Notes under the pieces: model-generated
Told to the model about the DNA's origin: nothing
Seen by the model: only the letters and a program-made list of their open reading frames with translations
The model's database searches: none
Assembly (NCBI RefSeq): GCF_018130955.1
Contig: NZ_JAFCJM010000033.1
Span: forward strand, 1-64,000
DNA from: Bradyrhizobium liaoningense
GTDB lineage: Bacteria > Pseudomonadota > Alphaproteobacteria > Rhizobiales > Xanthobacteraceae
Length of the DNA stretch: 64,000 nt
Direction of reading: 5' to 3'
Program-made: the position numbers and the translations under genes
Shown: positions 1 through 8,770 of the stretch, in pieces
Position numbering within the stretch: position 1 is the stretch's first letter
Layout of the letters: every line of letters begins with the position of its first letter

Positions 1-73
1 CTCCCCAAGCCAAATCCTGGCCCAAGAGAATCACGATACGAAACGCTTCGCTACCGACTTCTTCAACAGCCTG

Positions 74-655
74 CTAGGCCTTTGCCGCATCCTCGAGCAG
101 CCTCGCCAGCTCCGCCGCCGTGACCTCGATCGCCCGGCCGCTGCGCTCGACGCGCGCCTGGATCAGGGCGCCCTGCAGCGCCGAGGTGCAGAGCACGGCG
201 AGCGCTTCGGCGCGCGGCCGGGCAAAACCATCTTCCACCAGCTTGTCGCGGATAATCGCCACCCGCGCCGCATAGGCCTTGCGGCCGGCCTCCGATATCG
301 CGCGCTCGCGCGGCGCCAATTCCAGGAGCACGGTCGTGATCGGACAACCGTTGCGAAAGCCCGAGCTGCGCATCCATCCCGCGAGCAGTCTCGCATGCGC
401 GCGCAACAGCTCGCCGGTCGAGCGGCATTCGGCGGCGAGGTTTTTTACGGTTGCCGCCACGCGGCGGCCCGCCTCCTCGACCGCCGCCGCCGCGATCGAC
501 GACTTGCCGCCCGGAAAATAGTGATAGAGCGAGCCTTTTGGTGCGCCGCTGGCATCGACGATGTCGTTGAGGCCCGTGCGCGCATAACCCTGGCGGCGGA
601 ACAGCGTCACGGCGGCATTGATGATCGGCTGGCGATGTCGCGGAACGGCCGGCAT
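74..655 (-). CDS. TetR/AcrR family regulator (LmrA/YxaF-like)
   Basis: A 193-residue DNA-binding repressor. The N-terminal helix-turn-helix lies at about residues 10-55 and ends in the typical KGSLYHYF segment; the rest is the ligand-binding half of the LmrA/YxaF type. An in-frame ATG lies 21 bases upstream at 676, but the start at 655 is preferred because a strong GGAGGAAA ribosome site (661-668) sits just before it. The gene is divergent from a crotonase-family gene, and a likely operator lies between them, so it probably represses that gene and itself. The ligand is unknown; an acyl-CoA or aromatic compound would fit the neighbour (inference). Confidence 0.9.
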   Translation of the reverse strand: MPAVPRHRQPIINAAVTLFRRQGYARTGLNDIVDASGAPKGSLYHYFPGGKSSIAAAAVEEAGRRVAATVKNLAAECRSTGELLRAHARLLAGWMRSSGFRNGCPITTVLLELAPRERAISEAGRKAYAARVAIIRDKLVEDGFARPRAEALAVLCTSALQGALIQARVERSGRAIEVTAAELARLLEDAAKA

Positions 656-676
656 CGGGGTTTCCTCCAGGCGCAT

Positions 677-697
677 AAACTATATTGATTGGTCTAC
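677..697. promoter_or_regulatory. Candidate operator of the divergent TetR regulator
   Basis: The short intergenic region holds TATATTGATTGGTCTA, which resembles the recalled operator of Bacillus LmrA/YxaF (reverse form with core TATAGTGACYGGTCTA). It lies directly upstream of the TetR gene and 45 bases before the crotonase gene, where a repressor would block both. The match is from memory of the consensus. Confidence 0.5.
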
Positions 698-741
698 ATG
701 AGCCTCCGACAGTCAAGCCGCAAGAGTTAAGGGAGAGCCTG

Positions 742-1488
742 ATGAGCCAACGAGTGGGTTATGAGCTGAAGAATGGGGTCGCGCGGATCACGCTTGACGA
801 CGGCAAGGTCAACATGATGTCAACCGCGATGCTTGATGACATCGGCGCCGCGCTCGATCGCGCGGAGACGGACGCCGAGATCGTCGTGCTACGCTCGGCC
901 CGCCCCGGCATCTTCTCCGCCGGCTTCGACCTCAAGGTGTTCGCGTCGGGCGACGCGGCCAAAAGCCTGGAGATGGTTCGCGCCGGTGCTGAGCTTGCGC
1001 TGCGGCTGATGGCGTTTCTGCATCCGACGATCGGTCTGATGGAAGGCCACGCCTATCCCATGGGCACTTTCCTGCTGCTCGCCTGCGACGTCAGGCTGGG
1101 CGCGGAAGGCCCGCACCGGATGGGCCTGAACGAGGTCGCGATCGGGATTGCGCCACCGAGTTTTGCCATCGAGCTCGCCCGCAGCCGCGTTCATCCCGCC
1201 TGGCTCAGCCGCACCGCAACGCTCGGCGAGATGTACGAACCCGCGGACGCGCTCACGGCCGGCTTCCTCGACCGCGTGGTCGCCGCCGAGGCGATCGACA
1301 CCAGCCTGGCCCAGATCATCACCGCGCTGCGCGCCATCCACAAGCCGTCGCATGCAACCGCGAAGAAGCGGCTGCGCCAGCCCGCGATGGACGCCATGCG
1401 CGCGGCGATCGACCGCGAGCTGACGATGGCGGCCTACGAGGCCAGCAGCCGGGCACGGACCGCGGTGTTGGTGCCGGGCGCCGCCTGA
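742..1488 (+). CDS. Enoyl-CoA hydratase/isomerase (crotonase) family protein
   Basis: A 248-residue crotonase-fold protein expected to hydrate or isomerise an enoyl-CoA ester in the cytoplasm. The first oxyanion-hole segment is SAGFDLKVF (about residues 58-66), the second lies in GHAYPMGTF (about residues 100-108). The usual catalytic glutamates are not obvious, so the exact reaction is uncertain. The start at 742 is preceded by an AGGGAG ribosome site at 730-735. It is divergent from the TetR gene, which probably controls it through the shared intergenic operator. Confidence 0.85.
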   Translation: MSQRVGYELKNGVARITLDDGKVNMMSTAMLDDIGAALDRAETDAEIVVLRSARPGIFSAGFDLKVFASGDAAKSLEMVRAGAELALRLMAFLHPTIGLMEGHAYPMGTFLLLACDVRLGAEGPHRMGLNEVAIGIAPPSFAIELARSRVHPAWLSRTATLGEMYEPADALTAGFLDRVVAAEAIDTSLAQIITALRAIHKPSHATAKKRLRQPAMDAMRAAIDRELTMAAYEASSRARTAVLVPGAA

Positions 1489-1597
1489 GCGCGCTGCGGG
1501 GAATGAGCGCAACTCGGGCACTTCATGCCGCGAGATCGTGCAGGTGCACCCGGTACCCCGCTGGCGAAATCCGGTGGAACCGTGTAGATCGAGTGGC

Positions 1598-2233
1598 ATG
1601 AGTGCCAGCAGCGTCAACGTCGTCACCCACCCCCTGATCCAGCACAAGCTCTCGCTGATGCGGGAGAAGGACCGCTCGACCAAGGGCTTTCGCGAGCTCC
1701 TGAACGAGATCGGGATGCTTTTGTGCTACGAGGTGACGCGCGACCTGCCGCTGGAGCTCGTCGAGATCGAGACGCCGATCTCGACGATGCAGGCGCCAAA
1801 GATCGCCGGCAAGAAGCTGACCTTCGCGCCGATCCTGCGCGCCGGCGTCGGCTTCCTCGACGGCATGCTGGCGCTGGTACCCTCGGCACGCGTCGCCCAT
1901 ATCGGGCTCTATCGCGACCCCGCCACGTTGCAGGCCGTGGAATACTACTACAAGGCGCCGCAGGATCTGTCCGACCGCACGGTGATCCTGATGGACCCGA
2001 TGCTTGCGACCGGCAATTCCGCCTGCGCCGGGGCATCGCTGCTCAAGGCGCGCGGCGCCCGCGACATCCGCTTCGTCTGCCTGCTCGCGGCGCCCGAGGG
2101 CATCGCGCAATTCCAGCTCGAGCATGCCGACATCCCGGTCTGGACTGCGGCGGTCGACGAGCGGCTGAACGACCACGGCTATATCGTGCCGGGCCTCGGC
2201 GATGCCGGCGACCGGATGTTCGGGACCAAGTAG
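1598..2233 (+). CDS. upp: Uracil phosphoribosyltransferase
   Basis: A 211-residue salvage enzyme that makes UMP from uracil and PRPP. The PRPP-binding loop DPMLATGNS is at about residues 133-141, and the uracil-binding C-terminal region ends in GLGDAGDRMFGTK, both typical of Upp. Length matches the family (about 208-212). The start was chosen at MSASSVNVV because the family begins with a short lead before the THPLIQHKL motif. No pyrimidine genes are adjacent; the convergent gene downstream is flgL. Confidence 0.95.
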   Translation: MSASSVNVVTHPLIQHKLSLMREKDRSTKGFRELLNEIGMLLCYEVTRDLPLELVEIETPISTMQAPKIAGKKLTFAPILRAGVGFLDGMLALVPSARVAHIGLYRDPATLQAVEYYYKAPQDLSDRTVILMDPMLATGNSACAGASLLKARGARDIRFVCLLAAPEGIAQFQLEHADIPVWTAAVDERLNDHGYIVPGLGDAGDRMFGTK

Positions 2234-2270
2234 ACGATCCCGCCCGCATCGGGTTACGGCCGGGGACTGT

Positions 2271-3179
2271 CTATTTCAGATAGTTCGCGAGATTCATGCT
2301 GAGGATTTTTGCGAGCGCCGAATAGGACGCGGTGAGCTGGGCCTGGTAGGTCGAGAGCTGCGCGGTGATCGCGGCGACGTCGACGCCGGTCAGATCGCTC
2401 GACAGCGTTTCGGCAAAGCCCTTGTAGTCGGTCTGGCGCGCGCTCGCCGTCTCGATCTGCGAGGCCGAGCCCGACAACTTCGCCTGCACCGCCGCCGTGT
2501 CGTCGAGCGCCGTGCTCGCGAGGTCGAGCGCCCGGGTGATGTCGGAGGACGACAGCGAGCTGCTGTTGGCCACGAACTTCAGGACCCGCATCACCTGCTC
2601 GAACGCGGAATTGTCGGCGGTCACGCCATAGGCCACGGTCTGGTCGGCCGAGACGCGGACCGAGGCGATTTCACTGTCCCCCGAATAATAGCTGGTGTCC
2701 GCCGTGGTGGTGGATCCCGTGCCGGTCGCAAAGCTCGTGAGGTCGACCGGCGCCGTTTCGGTCTTGCCGCCGGCAAAGACATATTGGCCGTCATACTGCG
2801 TGTTCAGCAGCGACCCCATCTGCTCCAGATATTGCTGCGCGGACGCAATCACCGAATTCACCTCGGTCGAGCTGCCGGTCGAGGCGGCGCTGAGCTGCGA
2901 GCGCAGTTGGGTGACGATGTCGGTCACCGAGCCGACCGCCGAATACATCACCTGCACCCGGCTGTCGGCGAGCGTCGCCGCATCGATATAGGACTGCGCG
3001 CGCGTGACCGAGACCTGGAGGTTGACCACGTGCTGGGCGGTCGAGCCGTAGCCGCCGAAATCGCTGGAGATCTGGCCCGACGATTCCTGGATCTGCTCGT
3101 TGGCCATCACCGACTGGATGCGCAGCGCATCCGCGATCATGGTGTTGGTCTGCGCGAAGGTCGCAACCCGCATCGCCAT
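2271..3179 (-). CDS. flgL: Flagellar hook-filament junction protein FlgL
   Basis: A 302-residue hook-associated protein 3, which joins hook (with FlgK) to filament outside the cell. It has the flagellin-like N-terminal helix (MRVATFAQTNTMIADALRIQ) and C-terminal helix (LSTYQAQLTASYSALAKI), with a Ser/Thr-rich middle. The start at 3179 is supported by a GGGGAGGG ribosome site a few bases upstream; a TTG codon six bases earlier is less likely. Last gene of the minus-strand flagellar run, 17 bases after flgK, so probably translated from the same transcript. Confidence 0.92.
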   Translation of the reverse strand: MAMRVATFAQTNTMIADALRIQSVMANEQIQESSGQISSDFGGYGSTAQHVVNLQVSVTRAQSYIDAATLADSRVQVMYSAVGSVTDIVTQLRSQLSAASTGSSTEVNSVIASAQQYLEQMGSLLNTQYDGQYVFAGGKTETAPVDLTSFATGTGSTTTADTSYYSGDSEIASVRVSADQTVAYGVTADNSAFEQVMRVLKFVANSSSLSSSDITRALDLASTALDDTAAVQAKLSGSASQIETASARQTDYKGFAETLSSDLTGVDVAAITAQLSTYQAQLTASYSALAKILSMNLANYLK

Positions 3180-3196
3180 CGGCAACCCTCCCCTCT

Positions 3197-4945
3197 TTAG
3201 CCCGACTGCACGGCGTTCAGGAGCGCCGAGTACATGGTGTTGATGGCCTGGATCAGTGCGGAGGCGGCGGAGTATTTGTTCTGCAGCGTGCTCAGTCGCG
3301 CCGACTCCTCGTCCAGGTTCACGCCCGACTGCGAGGAGAGCGAATCCGCATAGGTCGATTGCGCCGTCTCTTTCGCCGTATAGGTGGAGGAGGCCTGCGA
3401 CGCCTTGCTCGCGACATCCGAGACGATCGTGGCGGCGTAGTCGGCAAAGGAGCCTGTCGTCGCAGCAAGCCCGCCTGCGGACGCAAAGCTGCGCGAACTC
3501 GTCAGCGTGTCGTAGAGATTGTTGACCACACTGGCCGAGCCCGACGACAGCACCTGGCTGCCGACAGTGAGCGTCGACGAGGAATCCAGCGTGGCAAACG
3601 GCAGCTCGGAGGCGCCGGAGAGAATGCTGCTGTTAACGGCAAAGTCCGCGGCGCCGGTCCCTGTGACGACGTCGTTGAGGCCGAAATACGCAGAAAATCC
3701 TTCGCCCGAACTTCCGACCGAGCTCGTCATTTCGTTGATCGCGACGCCGTTGCCCGAACCCGTGGCAGAGACCGTCAGATGTCCGTTCGAATCGACCGAC
3801 GCCGACAGGCCGGAGATGCCGTTGATGGCGGTGACGAGGTCGCCGACGGTGTCATAGGACGACAGGTCCAGATCGCCATAGGACACCAGATTGCCGCTCT
3901 GGTCGGTGATGGCGATGCGCACCGTGCCGGTCGCGGAGAGCGCGTCCGTGCTGGCGACCGCGGAGGTCCCGGACAGGCTGGTCGGCGGCGGCACCGACGA
4001 AGCGCTGTTGGACACGCTGTTCAGCGCGGAGGCCAACTGCTGGGCCAACTGCTCGAGCTGGGACTGCGCTGCCGGCAGCGTCTTGTCGCGCAGGGTGACC
4101 AGCGCCCCGATATCGCCGCTCGTGATCTGCGAGGTGATGTCGACGCCATTCACCGTGATGGCGCTGAAACTAGTTGACGACGTGACATTGGCGGCCGTCG
4201 TATAGCTGATCGTGTGCGCGCTGCTGTCGACCAGCGCCTGGCCGGAGGTGGTGTAGACCTGGAGATCGCCGTTCGACGCCGTGAAGTAGCTGACGTTCAT
4301 CCTGGACGCGAGATACTGCAGCGCGGTGTTGCGCTGGTCCTCCAGATCCGCGGTCGACTGGCCGGAGGCCGCGACCTGCTTGATCTCGGCGTTGAGGTCG
4401 GCGATCTCTTGCAAATCCTTGTTCACGTCGTCGATCGAGGACGCGATGTCCTGGTCGGCATTGGAGCGCAGCTTCTGGATTCCGCTGGAGGTTTCCCGGA
4501 GCTGACTGGCCACGTCGTCGAGCGCACTCACCACATTGGATTGCAGCGAGGAGCTGCTCGGCGTGCTCGCGAGCGACGACAACGCCGACTCGAGGTCGGC
4601 CAGCGTATTGGCGAGCGATGTTCCGGTCGACGAGCTGTCGGAGGTGCTGGTCGAGCCGTAGAGTTTTTGTAGCGAGGTCAGGTAGGTATTCGTCGTATCG
4701 GCCGCGCCGAGCTCCGAGGTCGCTGATATCAGCGACTTCAGGAGCAGCTTGTCCACGGTCGAGGTGATGCCGGTCACGGTGACGCCGGTGCCGACGCCAT
4801 TTGTGACGCTGCTGGCCTGGTTCGCGGTCTTCGTCGTGTAGCCGGTCGTGTCGGCGTTCGAAATGTTCGACGACGTCACGCTGATCTGGACTTGCGTGGC
4901 CGAGAGCCCGCTGAAGGCGATCAGTCGTGCGATATCGAGCGACAC
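3197..4945 (-). CDS. flgK: Flagellar hook-associated protein FlgK
   Basis: A 582-residue hook-associated protein 1. The N-terminus carries the rod/hook/HAP signature with SSNISNADTTGYTTK at about residues 25-39, and the C-terminal helix has the NKYSAASALIQAINTMYSALL pattern split across the last 30 residues. The central part is very rich in serine and threonine. The start is a GTG with a GGGGAGGG ribosome site. It lies between flgL and a flgN-like gene, as expected for the secretion chaperone of FlgK/FlgL. Confidence 0.93.
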   Translation of the reverse strand: MSLDIARLIAFSGLSATQVQISVTSSNISNADTTGYTTKTANQASSVTNGVGTGVTVTGITSTVDKLLLKSLISATSELGAADTTNTYLTSLQKLYGSTSTSDSSSTGTSLANTLADLESALSSLASTPSSSSLQSNVVSALDDVASQLRETSSGIQKLRSNADQDIASSIDDVNKDLQEIADLNAEIKQVAASGQSTADLEDQRNTALQYLASRMNVSYFTASNGDLQVYTTSGQALVDSSAHTISYTTAANVTSSTSFSAITVNGVDITSQITSGDIGALVTLRDKTLPAAQSQLEQLAQQLASALNSVSNSASSVPPPTSLSGTSAVASTDALSATGTVRIAITDQSGNLVSYGDLDLSSYDTVGDLVTAINGISGLSASVDSNGHLTVSATGSGNGVAINEMTSSVGSSGEGFSAYFGLNDVVTGTGAADFAVNSSILSGASELPFATLDSSSTLTVGSQVLSSGSASVVNNLYDTLTSSRSFASAGGLAATTGSFADYAATIVSDVASKASQASSTYTAKETAQSTYADSLSSQSGVNLDEESARLSTLQNKYSAASALIQAINTMYSALLNAVQSG

Positions 4946-4964
4946 GGCGGCCCTCCCCGTTGCG

Positions 4965-5423
4965 TCAGGCGTGCCGGCTGGTGCCGCTGGAGACCGCCCG
5001 CGCGGCGGCGACGCGGCCCGAAGCGCCGTAGGGCGAGACAGCGGCGATCTGCTCGCGGATCGCCTGCATGACCGCCTCGATCCGGCGGTTGCTGGCCTCG
5101 ATCGCCGCGCGCAGCCGCACCAGGTTCTCGTCCATCGCCGCGCGTAGTTTCAGGATCCGCTCCATCAGCTGCTCGCGCAGGATCCGGTCCCTGACGTGCA
5201 GGCTGGTGGTGCCCCCGGCGCATTCGGCGACCGTCCGCTCGAAGAGCTCGGCCAGGCGGTTCTTCTCGTCCACCTGCTTCAGGCGCGAGGCCGGCAACCC
5301 CTTGGCGAGTTCCGCATTTTCCTCGGCAACCAGGGTGGTCAACACGTCGATCAACCCGATCAGCGACTTGATCCGGGCATCGCCCGCGGCAACACTGGTC
5401 CTGGTAAGCTCTGCCTGTTTCAT
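4965..5423 (-). CDS. FlgN-like flagellar export chaperone (probable)
   Basis: A 152-residue helical protein rich in charged residues with coiled-coil character (for example LRAAMDENLVRLRAAIEASN near residue 105). FlgN proteins are cytoplasmic chaperones of about 140-160 residues that escort FlgK and FlgL to the flagellar export gate. The identification rests on length, helical composition and position immediately upstream of flgK on the same strand; sequence signatures of FlgN are weak. The start at 5423 (MKQAELTR) is preceded by AAGG; a much longer upstream extension is possible but overlaps the next gene and has atypical composition. Confidence 0.6.
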   Translation of the reverse strand: MKQAELTRTSVAAGDARIKSLIGLIDVLTTLVAEENAELAKGLPASRLKQVDEKNRLAELFERTVAECAGGTTSLHVRDRILREQLMERILKLRAAMDENLVRLRAAIEASNRRIEAVMQAIREQIAAVSPYGASGRVAAARAVSSGTSRHA

Positions 5424-5445
5424 GTTCGTTGCCTTTATCGTTCTC

Positions 5446-5706
5446 TTAATTCTGCGGCCGGCCGCGGCCCGCCTGTGACCCGCGCAGATAGGCACCGATC
5501 GCCGTCGTTCTCGCCGCTGCGCGACGCATCTCGCCCTCGATCTCGGCGCACTCGCGCAGCAGACCGCGGCGCGTGGTCTCGATGTCATCGAGCAGCACGA
5601 GCAGCCGTCCACGATCGGCGCTGTCGGCCACACTGGCGCGCGCCACCAACCGCTTGAGGCGGAGCAGCAGCCCTTCGCCGCCGGCATGATCCCTGACGCC
5701 GCTCAT
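5446..5706 (-). CDS. Small hypothetical protein in the flagellar cluster
   Basis: An 86-residue, probably helical cytoplasmic protein with many Arg, Leu and Glu residues and no membrane segment. It starts three bases after the flgE stop codon and ends 22 bases before the flgN-like gene, so it is almost certainly part of the same operon. I do not recognise the family. Its charged helical make-up would fit a second export chaperone or regulator of hook assembly, but that is inference from position only. Confidence 0.6.
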   Translation of the reverse strand: MSGVRDHAGGEGLLLRLKRLVARASVADSADRGRLLVLLDDIETTRRGLLRECAEIEGEMRRAAARTTAIGAYLRGSQAGRGRPQN

Positions 5707-5709
5707 CGC

Positions 5710-6975
5710 CTACCTCATCGCCGAGATCAGCGTGTCGTACATCTTGTTGACGGTCGAGATGACCTGCGATGCCGCGGAATAGGCCTGCTGCGCCGAGATC
5801 ATGCTGGAGAACTGGCTGCTGGTATCCGTCGTCGAGGATTCCAGCTCGCTGCCGTAGATCGTGCCCGCGCCGTTCTCGCCCGAGGCCTGCAGCGCCGCGT
5901 CACCCGACGTCACGGTGGCCGAATAGATGCCGTTGCTCTGCGCCGAAAGGCCGTTCGGATCCGAGAAGGTCGCCACCGCGATCTTGTAGATCGGAATGGT
6001 CTTGCCATTGGAGTAAGTCGCCTCGACCAGGCCGTTCTTCCCGATCGCGATACTGGACAGTTTTCCGTAGGACAGGCCGTCCGACGTGATGCTGGTGAGG
6101 TTCACCGACGGCGTGGTCTCGCCCGAGGCATATTGCGTCAGGCCGTCGGTTGCGCCGACAGTGCCCAGATCGAGTGTGATGGTGCTGTCGGTGGCGCCGT
6201 CGGTCCAGCCGGTGACAGAGATCGTCGCCGGGCTCGGGCTGGTGCTCGCGAGCGAGCCGTCGCTGTTGAAGGTGATGTCGACGGTTCCGCTGGTCGTGCC
6301 TGTGGTCGTGGACGTGTCCGAGGCCGACGTCGGATTGGCAAAGCTCGCGCTCCAGGTGTTGGTGCCGGTCTTGGACCAGGTGATCTGGATCGAATTGGCG
6401 GCGCCGAGCGAGTCATAGACAGTCATCGAGCTGGTATAGGTATCGCCGGTGGCGGCATCCGACGGCAGGTTCGCAGCGATCGTCGTCTTGGTGGTGGCGC
6501 TGCCGCTGGTGGAGGCCACCTGGGTGTCGATGGCCTGGAGGCTGCTCGCCGACTCATTGCCCACCACGTTGCCCTCCGCGTCAGTGCGCCAGCCTTCCAG
6601 ATAGTAGCCGTTGTTCTCCAGATAACCTTCGTTGTTGATCGTGAAGGCGCCGTTGCGGGTATAGGAAACCGTGCCGCCGGTCGTGGCGTCGGTCACCACG
6701 AAAAAGCCGTTGCCCTGGATCGCGACGTCGGTGGCGTTCGACGTCGCGGCAAGCAGACCCTGCTGGGTGATATTGGCGCGGCCGGATACGGTGACGCCAC
6801 CCGAGGCATAGGAGGTCGCATTGCTCGACGCGGTGACGAGGGCGTCGAACATCGCCGACGTCGTTTTGTAGCCCGTGGTGTCGGAGTTGGCGATGTTGTC
6901 GGAGATCATCGACAGGGACTGGCTCTGCGCGCTGAGCGCGGAGATCGCCGAGGAAAGTGCGCCGGTGAGACTCAT
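5710..6975 (-). CDS. flgE: Flagellar hook protein FlgE
   Basis: A 421-residue hook protein. The N-terminus has the rod/hook signature (SMISDNIANSDTTGYKTT, about residues 22-39), followed by the basal-body/hook motif IQGNGFFVV near residue 85, and the C-terminus ends in the helical QAYSAASQVISTVNKMYDTL segment. Middle domains are Ser/Thr-rich. A CCGGAG ribosome site precedes the start. It follows flgD, which caps the growing hook, so the gene order matches assembly order. Confidence 0.94.
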   Translation of the reverse strand: MSLTGALSSAISALSAQSQSLSMISDNIANSDTTGYKTTSAMFDALVTASSNATSYASGGVTVSGRANITQQGLLAATSNATDVAIQGNGFFVVTDATTGGTVSYTRNGAFTINNEGYLENNGYYLEGWRTDAEGNVVGNESASSLQAIDTQVASTSGSATTKTTIAANLPSDAATGDTYTSSMTVYDSLGAANSIQITWSKTGTNTWSASFANPTSASDTSTTTGTTSGTVDITFNSDGSLASTSPSPATISVTGWTDGATDSTITLDLGTVGATDGLTQYASGETTPSVNLTSITSDGLSYGKLSSIAIGKNGLVEATYSNGKTIPIYKIAVATFSDPNGLSAQSNGIYSATVTSGDAALQASGENGAGTIYGSELESSTTDTSSQFSSMISAQQAYSAASQVISTVNKMYDTLISAMR

Positions 6976-6994
6976 GAGAAAACTCCGGATGAAA

Positions 6995-7663
6995 TCAGGA
7001 CGTGACGCCGATGATGTTGGCGGCGCTGACGGAGACGCCGCCGACCGTGAGCGACGGCGTCGAGGTCGAGGTGTCGATGCCGGTCACCGTGCCGGTGACG
7101 GTCGTGTAGTTGAGGACCGAGTTTCCGGCCGAGTCCGTCGCGGTGACCGAGATGGTGTACTGGCCGCCGTCCGAGAGCTGATTGCCGCTGGAGTCCTTGC
7201 CGTTCCAGGTGAAGGTGTTGGAGCCGGAATTGCCGGTGCCCGTGCCGGTCCACACCGTGTTGCCCGAGGAGTCCTTGATGCTGATCGAGACGCTGGAAGC
7301 CGTCGAGGACAGCGAGTAGCCGAACGTGGCCGAGCCATTGCTGAGCGTCGCCGTGTCGGTCTTCGCCTCGACGGTGTGGCCGATGTAGTTGACCGAGTTC
7401 AGCGTCACGAGGCTGGAGAACGAGCTCGCCAGCGCCGAGAGATTGCTGTTGATCGACTGCTGCGAACTAAAATTGGCGTAGGAGGTGAGCTGATTGATGA
7501 AGTCGGTGGTCGAGGTCGCGTTCAGCGGATCCTGGTTCTGCAGCTCGCTGACGAGCAGGCTCAGGAAATCGCTCGACGTCAGTCCCGACGTGGAGGACGA
7601 GCTCGACGTCGTCGACGACGTCGTCGTTGCAGTTGAGACGGAACTCGTCGCGGACACGGTCAT
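6995..7663 (-). CDS. flgD: Hook-capping protein FlgD
   Basis: A 222-residue hook scaffold protein. The conserved N-terminal part (DFLSLLVSELQNQDPLNATS, about residues 32-51) is the FlgD signature, and a FlgD Ig-like/Tudor domain follows with GNTVWTGTG and TFTWNGKDS motifs. The first 30 residues are almost pure Ser/Thr/Val/Ala. FlgD sits at the hook tip and is discarded after hook completion. The gene is followed by flgE after 19 bases. Upstream there is a 215-base non-coding stretch that probably carries the promoter. Confidence 0.92.
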   Translation of the reverse strand: MTVSATSSVSTATTTSSTTSSSSSTSGLTSSDFLSLLVSELQNQDPLNATSTTDFINQLTSYANFSSQQSINSNLSALASSFSSLVTLNSVNYIGHTVEAKTDTATLSNGSATFGYSLSSTASSVSISIKDSSGNTVWTGTGTGNSGSNTFTWNGKDSSGNQLSDGGQYTISVTATDSAGNSVLNYTTVTGTVTGIDTSTSTPSLTVGGVSVSAANIIGVTS

Positions 7664-7878
7664 CGCACACCCCGGTTCAAGGCGACCGGCGCGCTTGCGC
7701 TACGGAGCAATTGCGCGCTGATCTCTGTGCTGATGAAACGGGTCGGGACGCGAATTCAGGCGCGGATTTGCGCGCGTTTGATCGCTGTTCGAGTCGGCAA
7801 AATCTGCCGTGCGTACAGCGTCAGCCGAAGATGAAGAATGATGAGATAGCGCTGGTGCGAAGGCGAGGCAGCAGGGGC

Positions 7879-8217
7879 TCAGCCCCTTGCCGTCTCACCC
7901 TCGCCATGCGCCTCGGCGGTGTCGGCGCCTCGCTTGGTGGCAGCGGCGACAATGCGATCGGCAAGACCAGCCGGCGCGCGCGCCGGCGGCGCAGCGAGGG
8001 CTTCGCGCAGTGCACGCGCCTGCGCAAGCAGGGCCTGCGCTTCGGTGGACCGGGACAGGAGCTGTTCGGCAGGCAGACGACGATCGTCGGGCCAGCGCGC
8101 GAGGTCCTCGCCCAGCCGATCGATCAGATCCTCAAACTCGGTGACGTCCATCGTCCGGATATCCGCCTCGCCAAGCCCGTCATAGAGCATTGCAGGCGTG
8201 GCGGAAACCGAATTCAC
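7879..8217 (-). CDS. Hypothetical protein with FEDLIDRLGEDLARWPDD motif
   Basis: A 112-residue soluble protein. Its core, FEDLIDRLGEDLARWPDD then LLSRSTEAQALLAQA, resembles short alphaproteobacterial proteins that I recall next to sigma-factor genes, but I cannot name a family with certainty. It starts with a GTG at 8217 or possibly the ATG at 8151 just before the conserved core. It sits between fliS and flgD with its own upstream gap containing a sigma-54-like promoter. A role as partner of the nearby ECF sigma factor is only a guess. The tail is Ala/Pro-rich. Confidence 0.5.
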   Translation of the reverse strand: MNSVSATPAMLYDGLGEADIRTMDVTEFEDLIDRLGEDLARWPDDRRLPAEQLLSRSTEAQALLAQARALREALAAPPARAPAGLADRIVAAATKRGADTAEAHGEGETARG

Positions 8218-8271
8218 GCTGCCAGCCGCGCCAAGCGCACCGGCATGGCCACAACGGCCGTGAAGGCGGCC

Positions 8272-8286
8272 GCTTGGACCGTGCCA
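8272..8286 (-). promoter_or_regulatory. Sigma-54-like promoter upstream of the small flagellar-cluster gene
   Basis: On the minus strand the sequence reads TGGCACGGTCCAAGC. This matches the -24 half (TGGCACG) of the RpoN consensus exactly and keeps the GC at -12 with correct spacing, but has AA where TT is usual. It lies about 55 bases before the GTG of the small protein gene. Alphaproteobacterial flagellar genes often use RpoN. Confidence 0.4.
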
Positions 8287-8329
8287 CCCCGGACATTCGC
8301 GGGGGACCGGAACCGCCAGACCGCCGTGG

Positions 8330-8749
8330 TTACCGCTTCGGTGCCGAATCTGCCTTGCCGCCCCGGCTCGCGGCGTCGACGAATTCCCAGGCTTCGCGCA
8401 TCTCGGTCAGGCCGGCGATGATCCGCCCAAAACTCTCGCGGGCGTGCGGCCGGCCGTAGGCCTTGAGACTCGCCAGGATCAGCGCGCTGTAGGTCTGGTA
8501 CAGCCGCTCGGCGACCGTGCCGCCATTGGTGAAATCGAGATTGTGGCTGAGCCCGCGCAGGATCGCGGTCGCCTTCAACAGATGCTCATGCCCTTCCTCG
8601 AAACGCCGCGCCTCATGGGCGGCCAGCGCCTTCTGGAGGAAGGTGATGGCCCCACCGAGCAGCATCGATACCGCCTTGAGCGGCGGCACGGTGGTCGCGG
8701 CTCCCCGATAGGCCTGGTTGGCCATATACGCCATCTGGTTATGCATCAT
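8330..8749 (-). CDS. fliS: Flagellin export chaperone FliS
   Basis: A 139-residue chaperone that binds the C-terminal helix of flagellin in the cytoplasm and delays its polymerisation. The family pattern is clear: a Tyr/Ala-rich N-terminus (AYMANQAYRG), a helix with LLGGAITFLQKALAAHEARR, then LSHNLDFTNGGTVAERLYQTY and a last amphipathic helix. The start at 8749 was chosen over a GTG one codon upstream. It follows fliD by 21 bases, the standard fliC-fliD-fliS order. Confidence 0.9.
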   Translation of the reverse strand: MMHNQMAYMANQAYRGAATTVPPLKAVSMLLGGAITFLQKALAAHEARRFEEGHEHLLKATAILRGLSHNLDFTNGGTVAERLYQTYSALILASLKAYGRPHARESFGRIIAGLTEMREAWEFVDAASRGGKADSAPKR

Positions 8750-8770
8750 CACTCACTCGATTCCACTCGA

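Noticed and set aside
1..73. Sequence resembling the outer end of an insertion sequence (ACTTCTTCAACAGCCTG)
   Set aside because: Too short and at the window edge; no transposase or paired inverted repeat is visible.
7790..7820. Sigma-54 promoter upstream of flgD (GCACGGCAGATTTTGC on the minus strand)
   Set aside because: The two half elements are three bases too far apart for RpoN.
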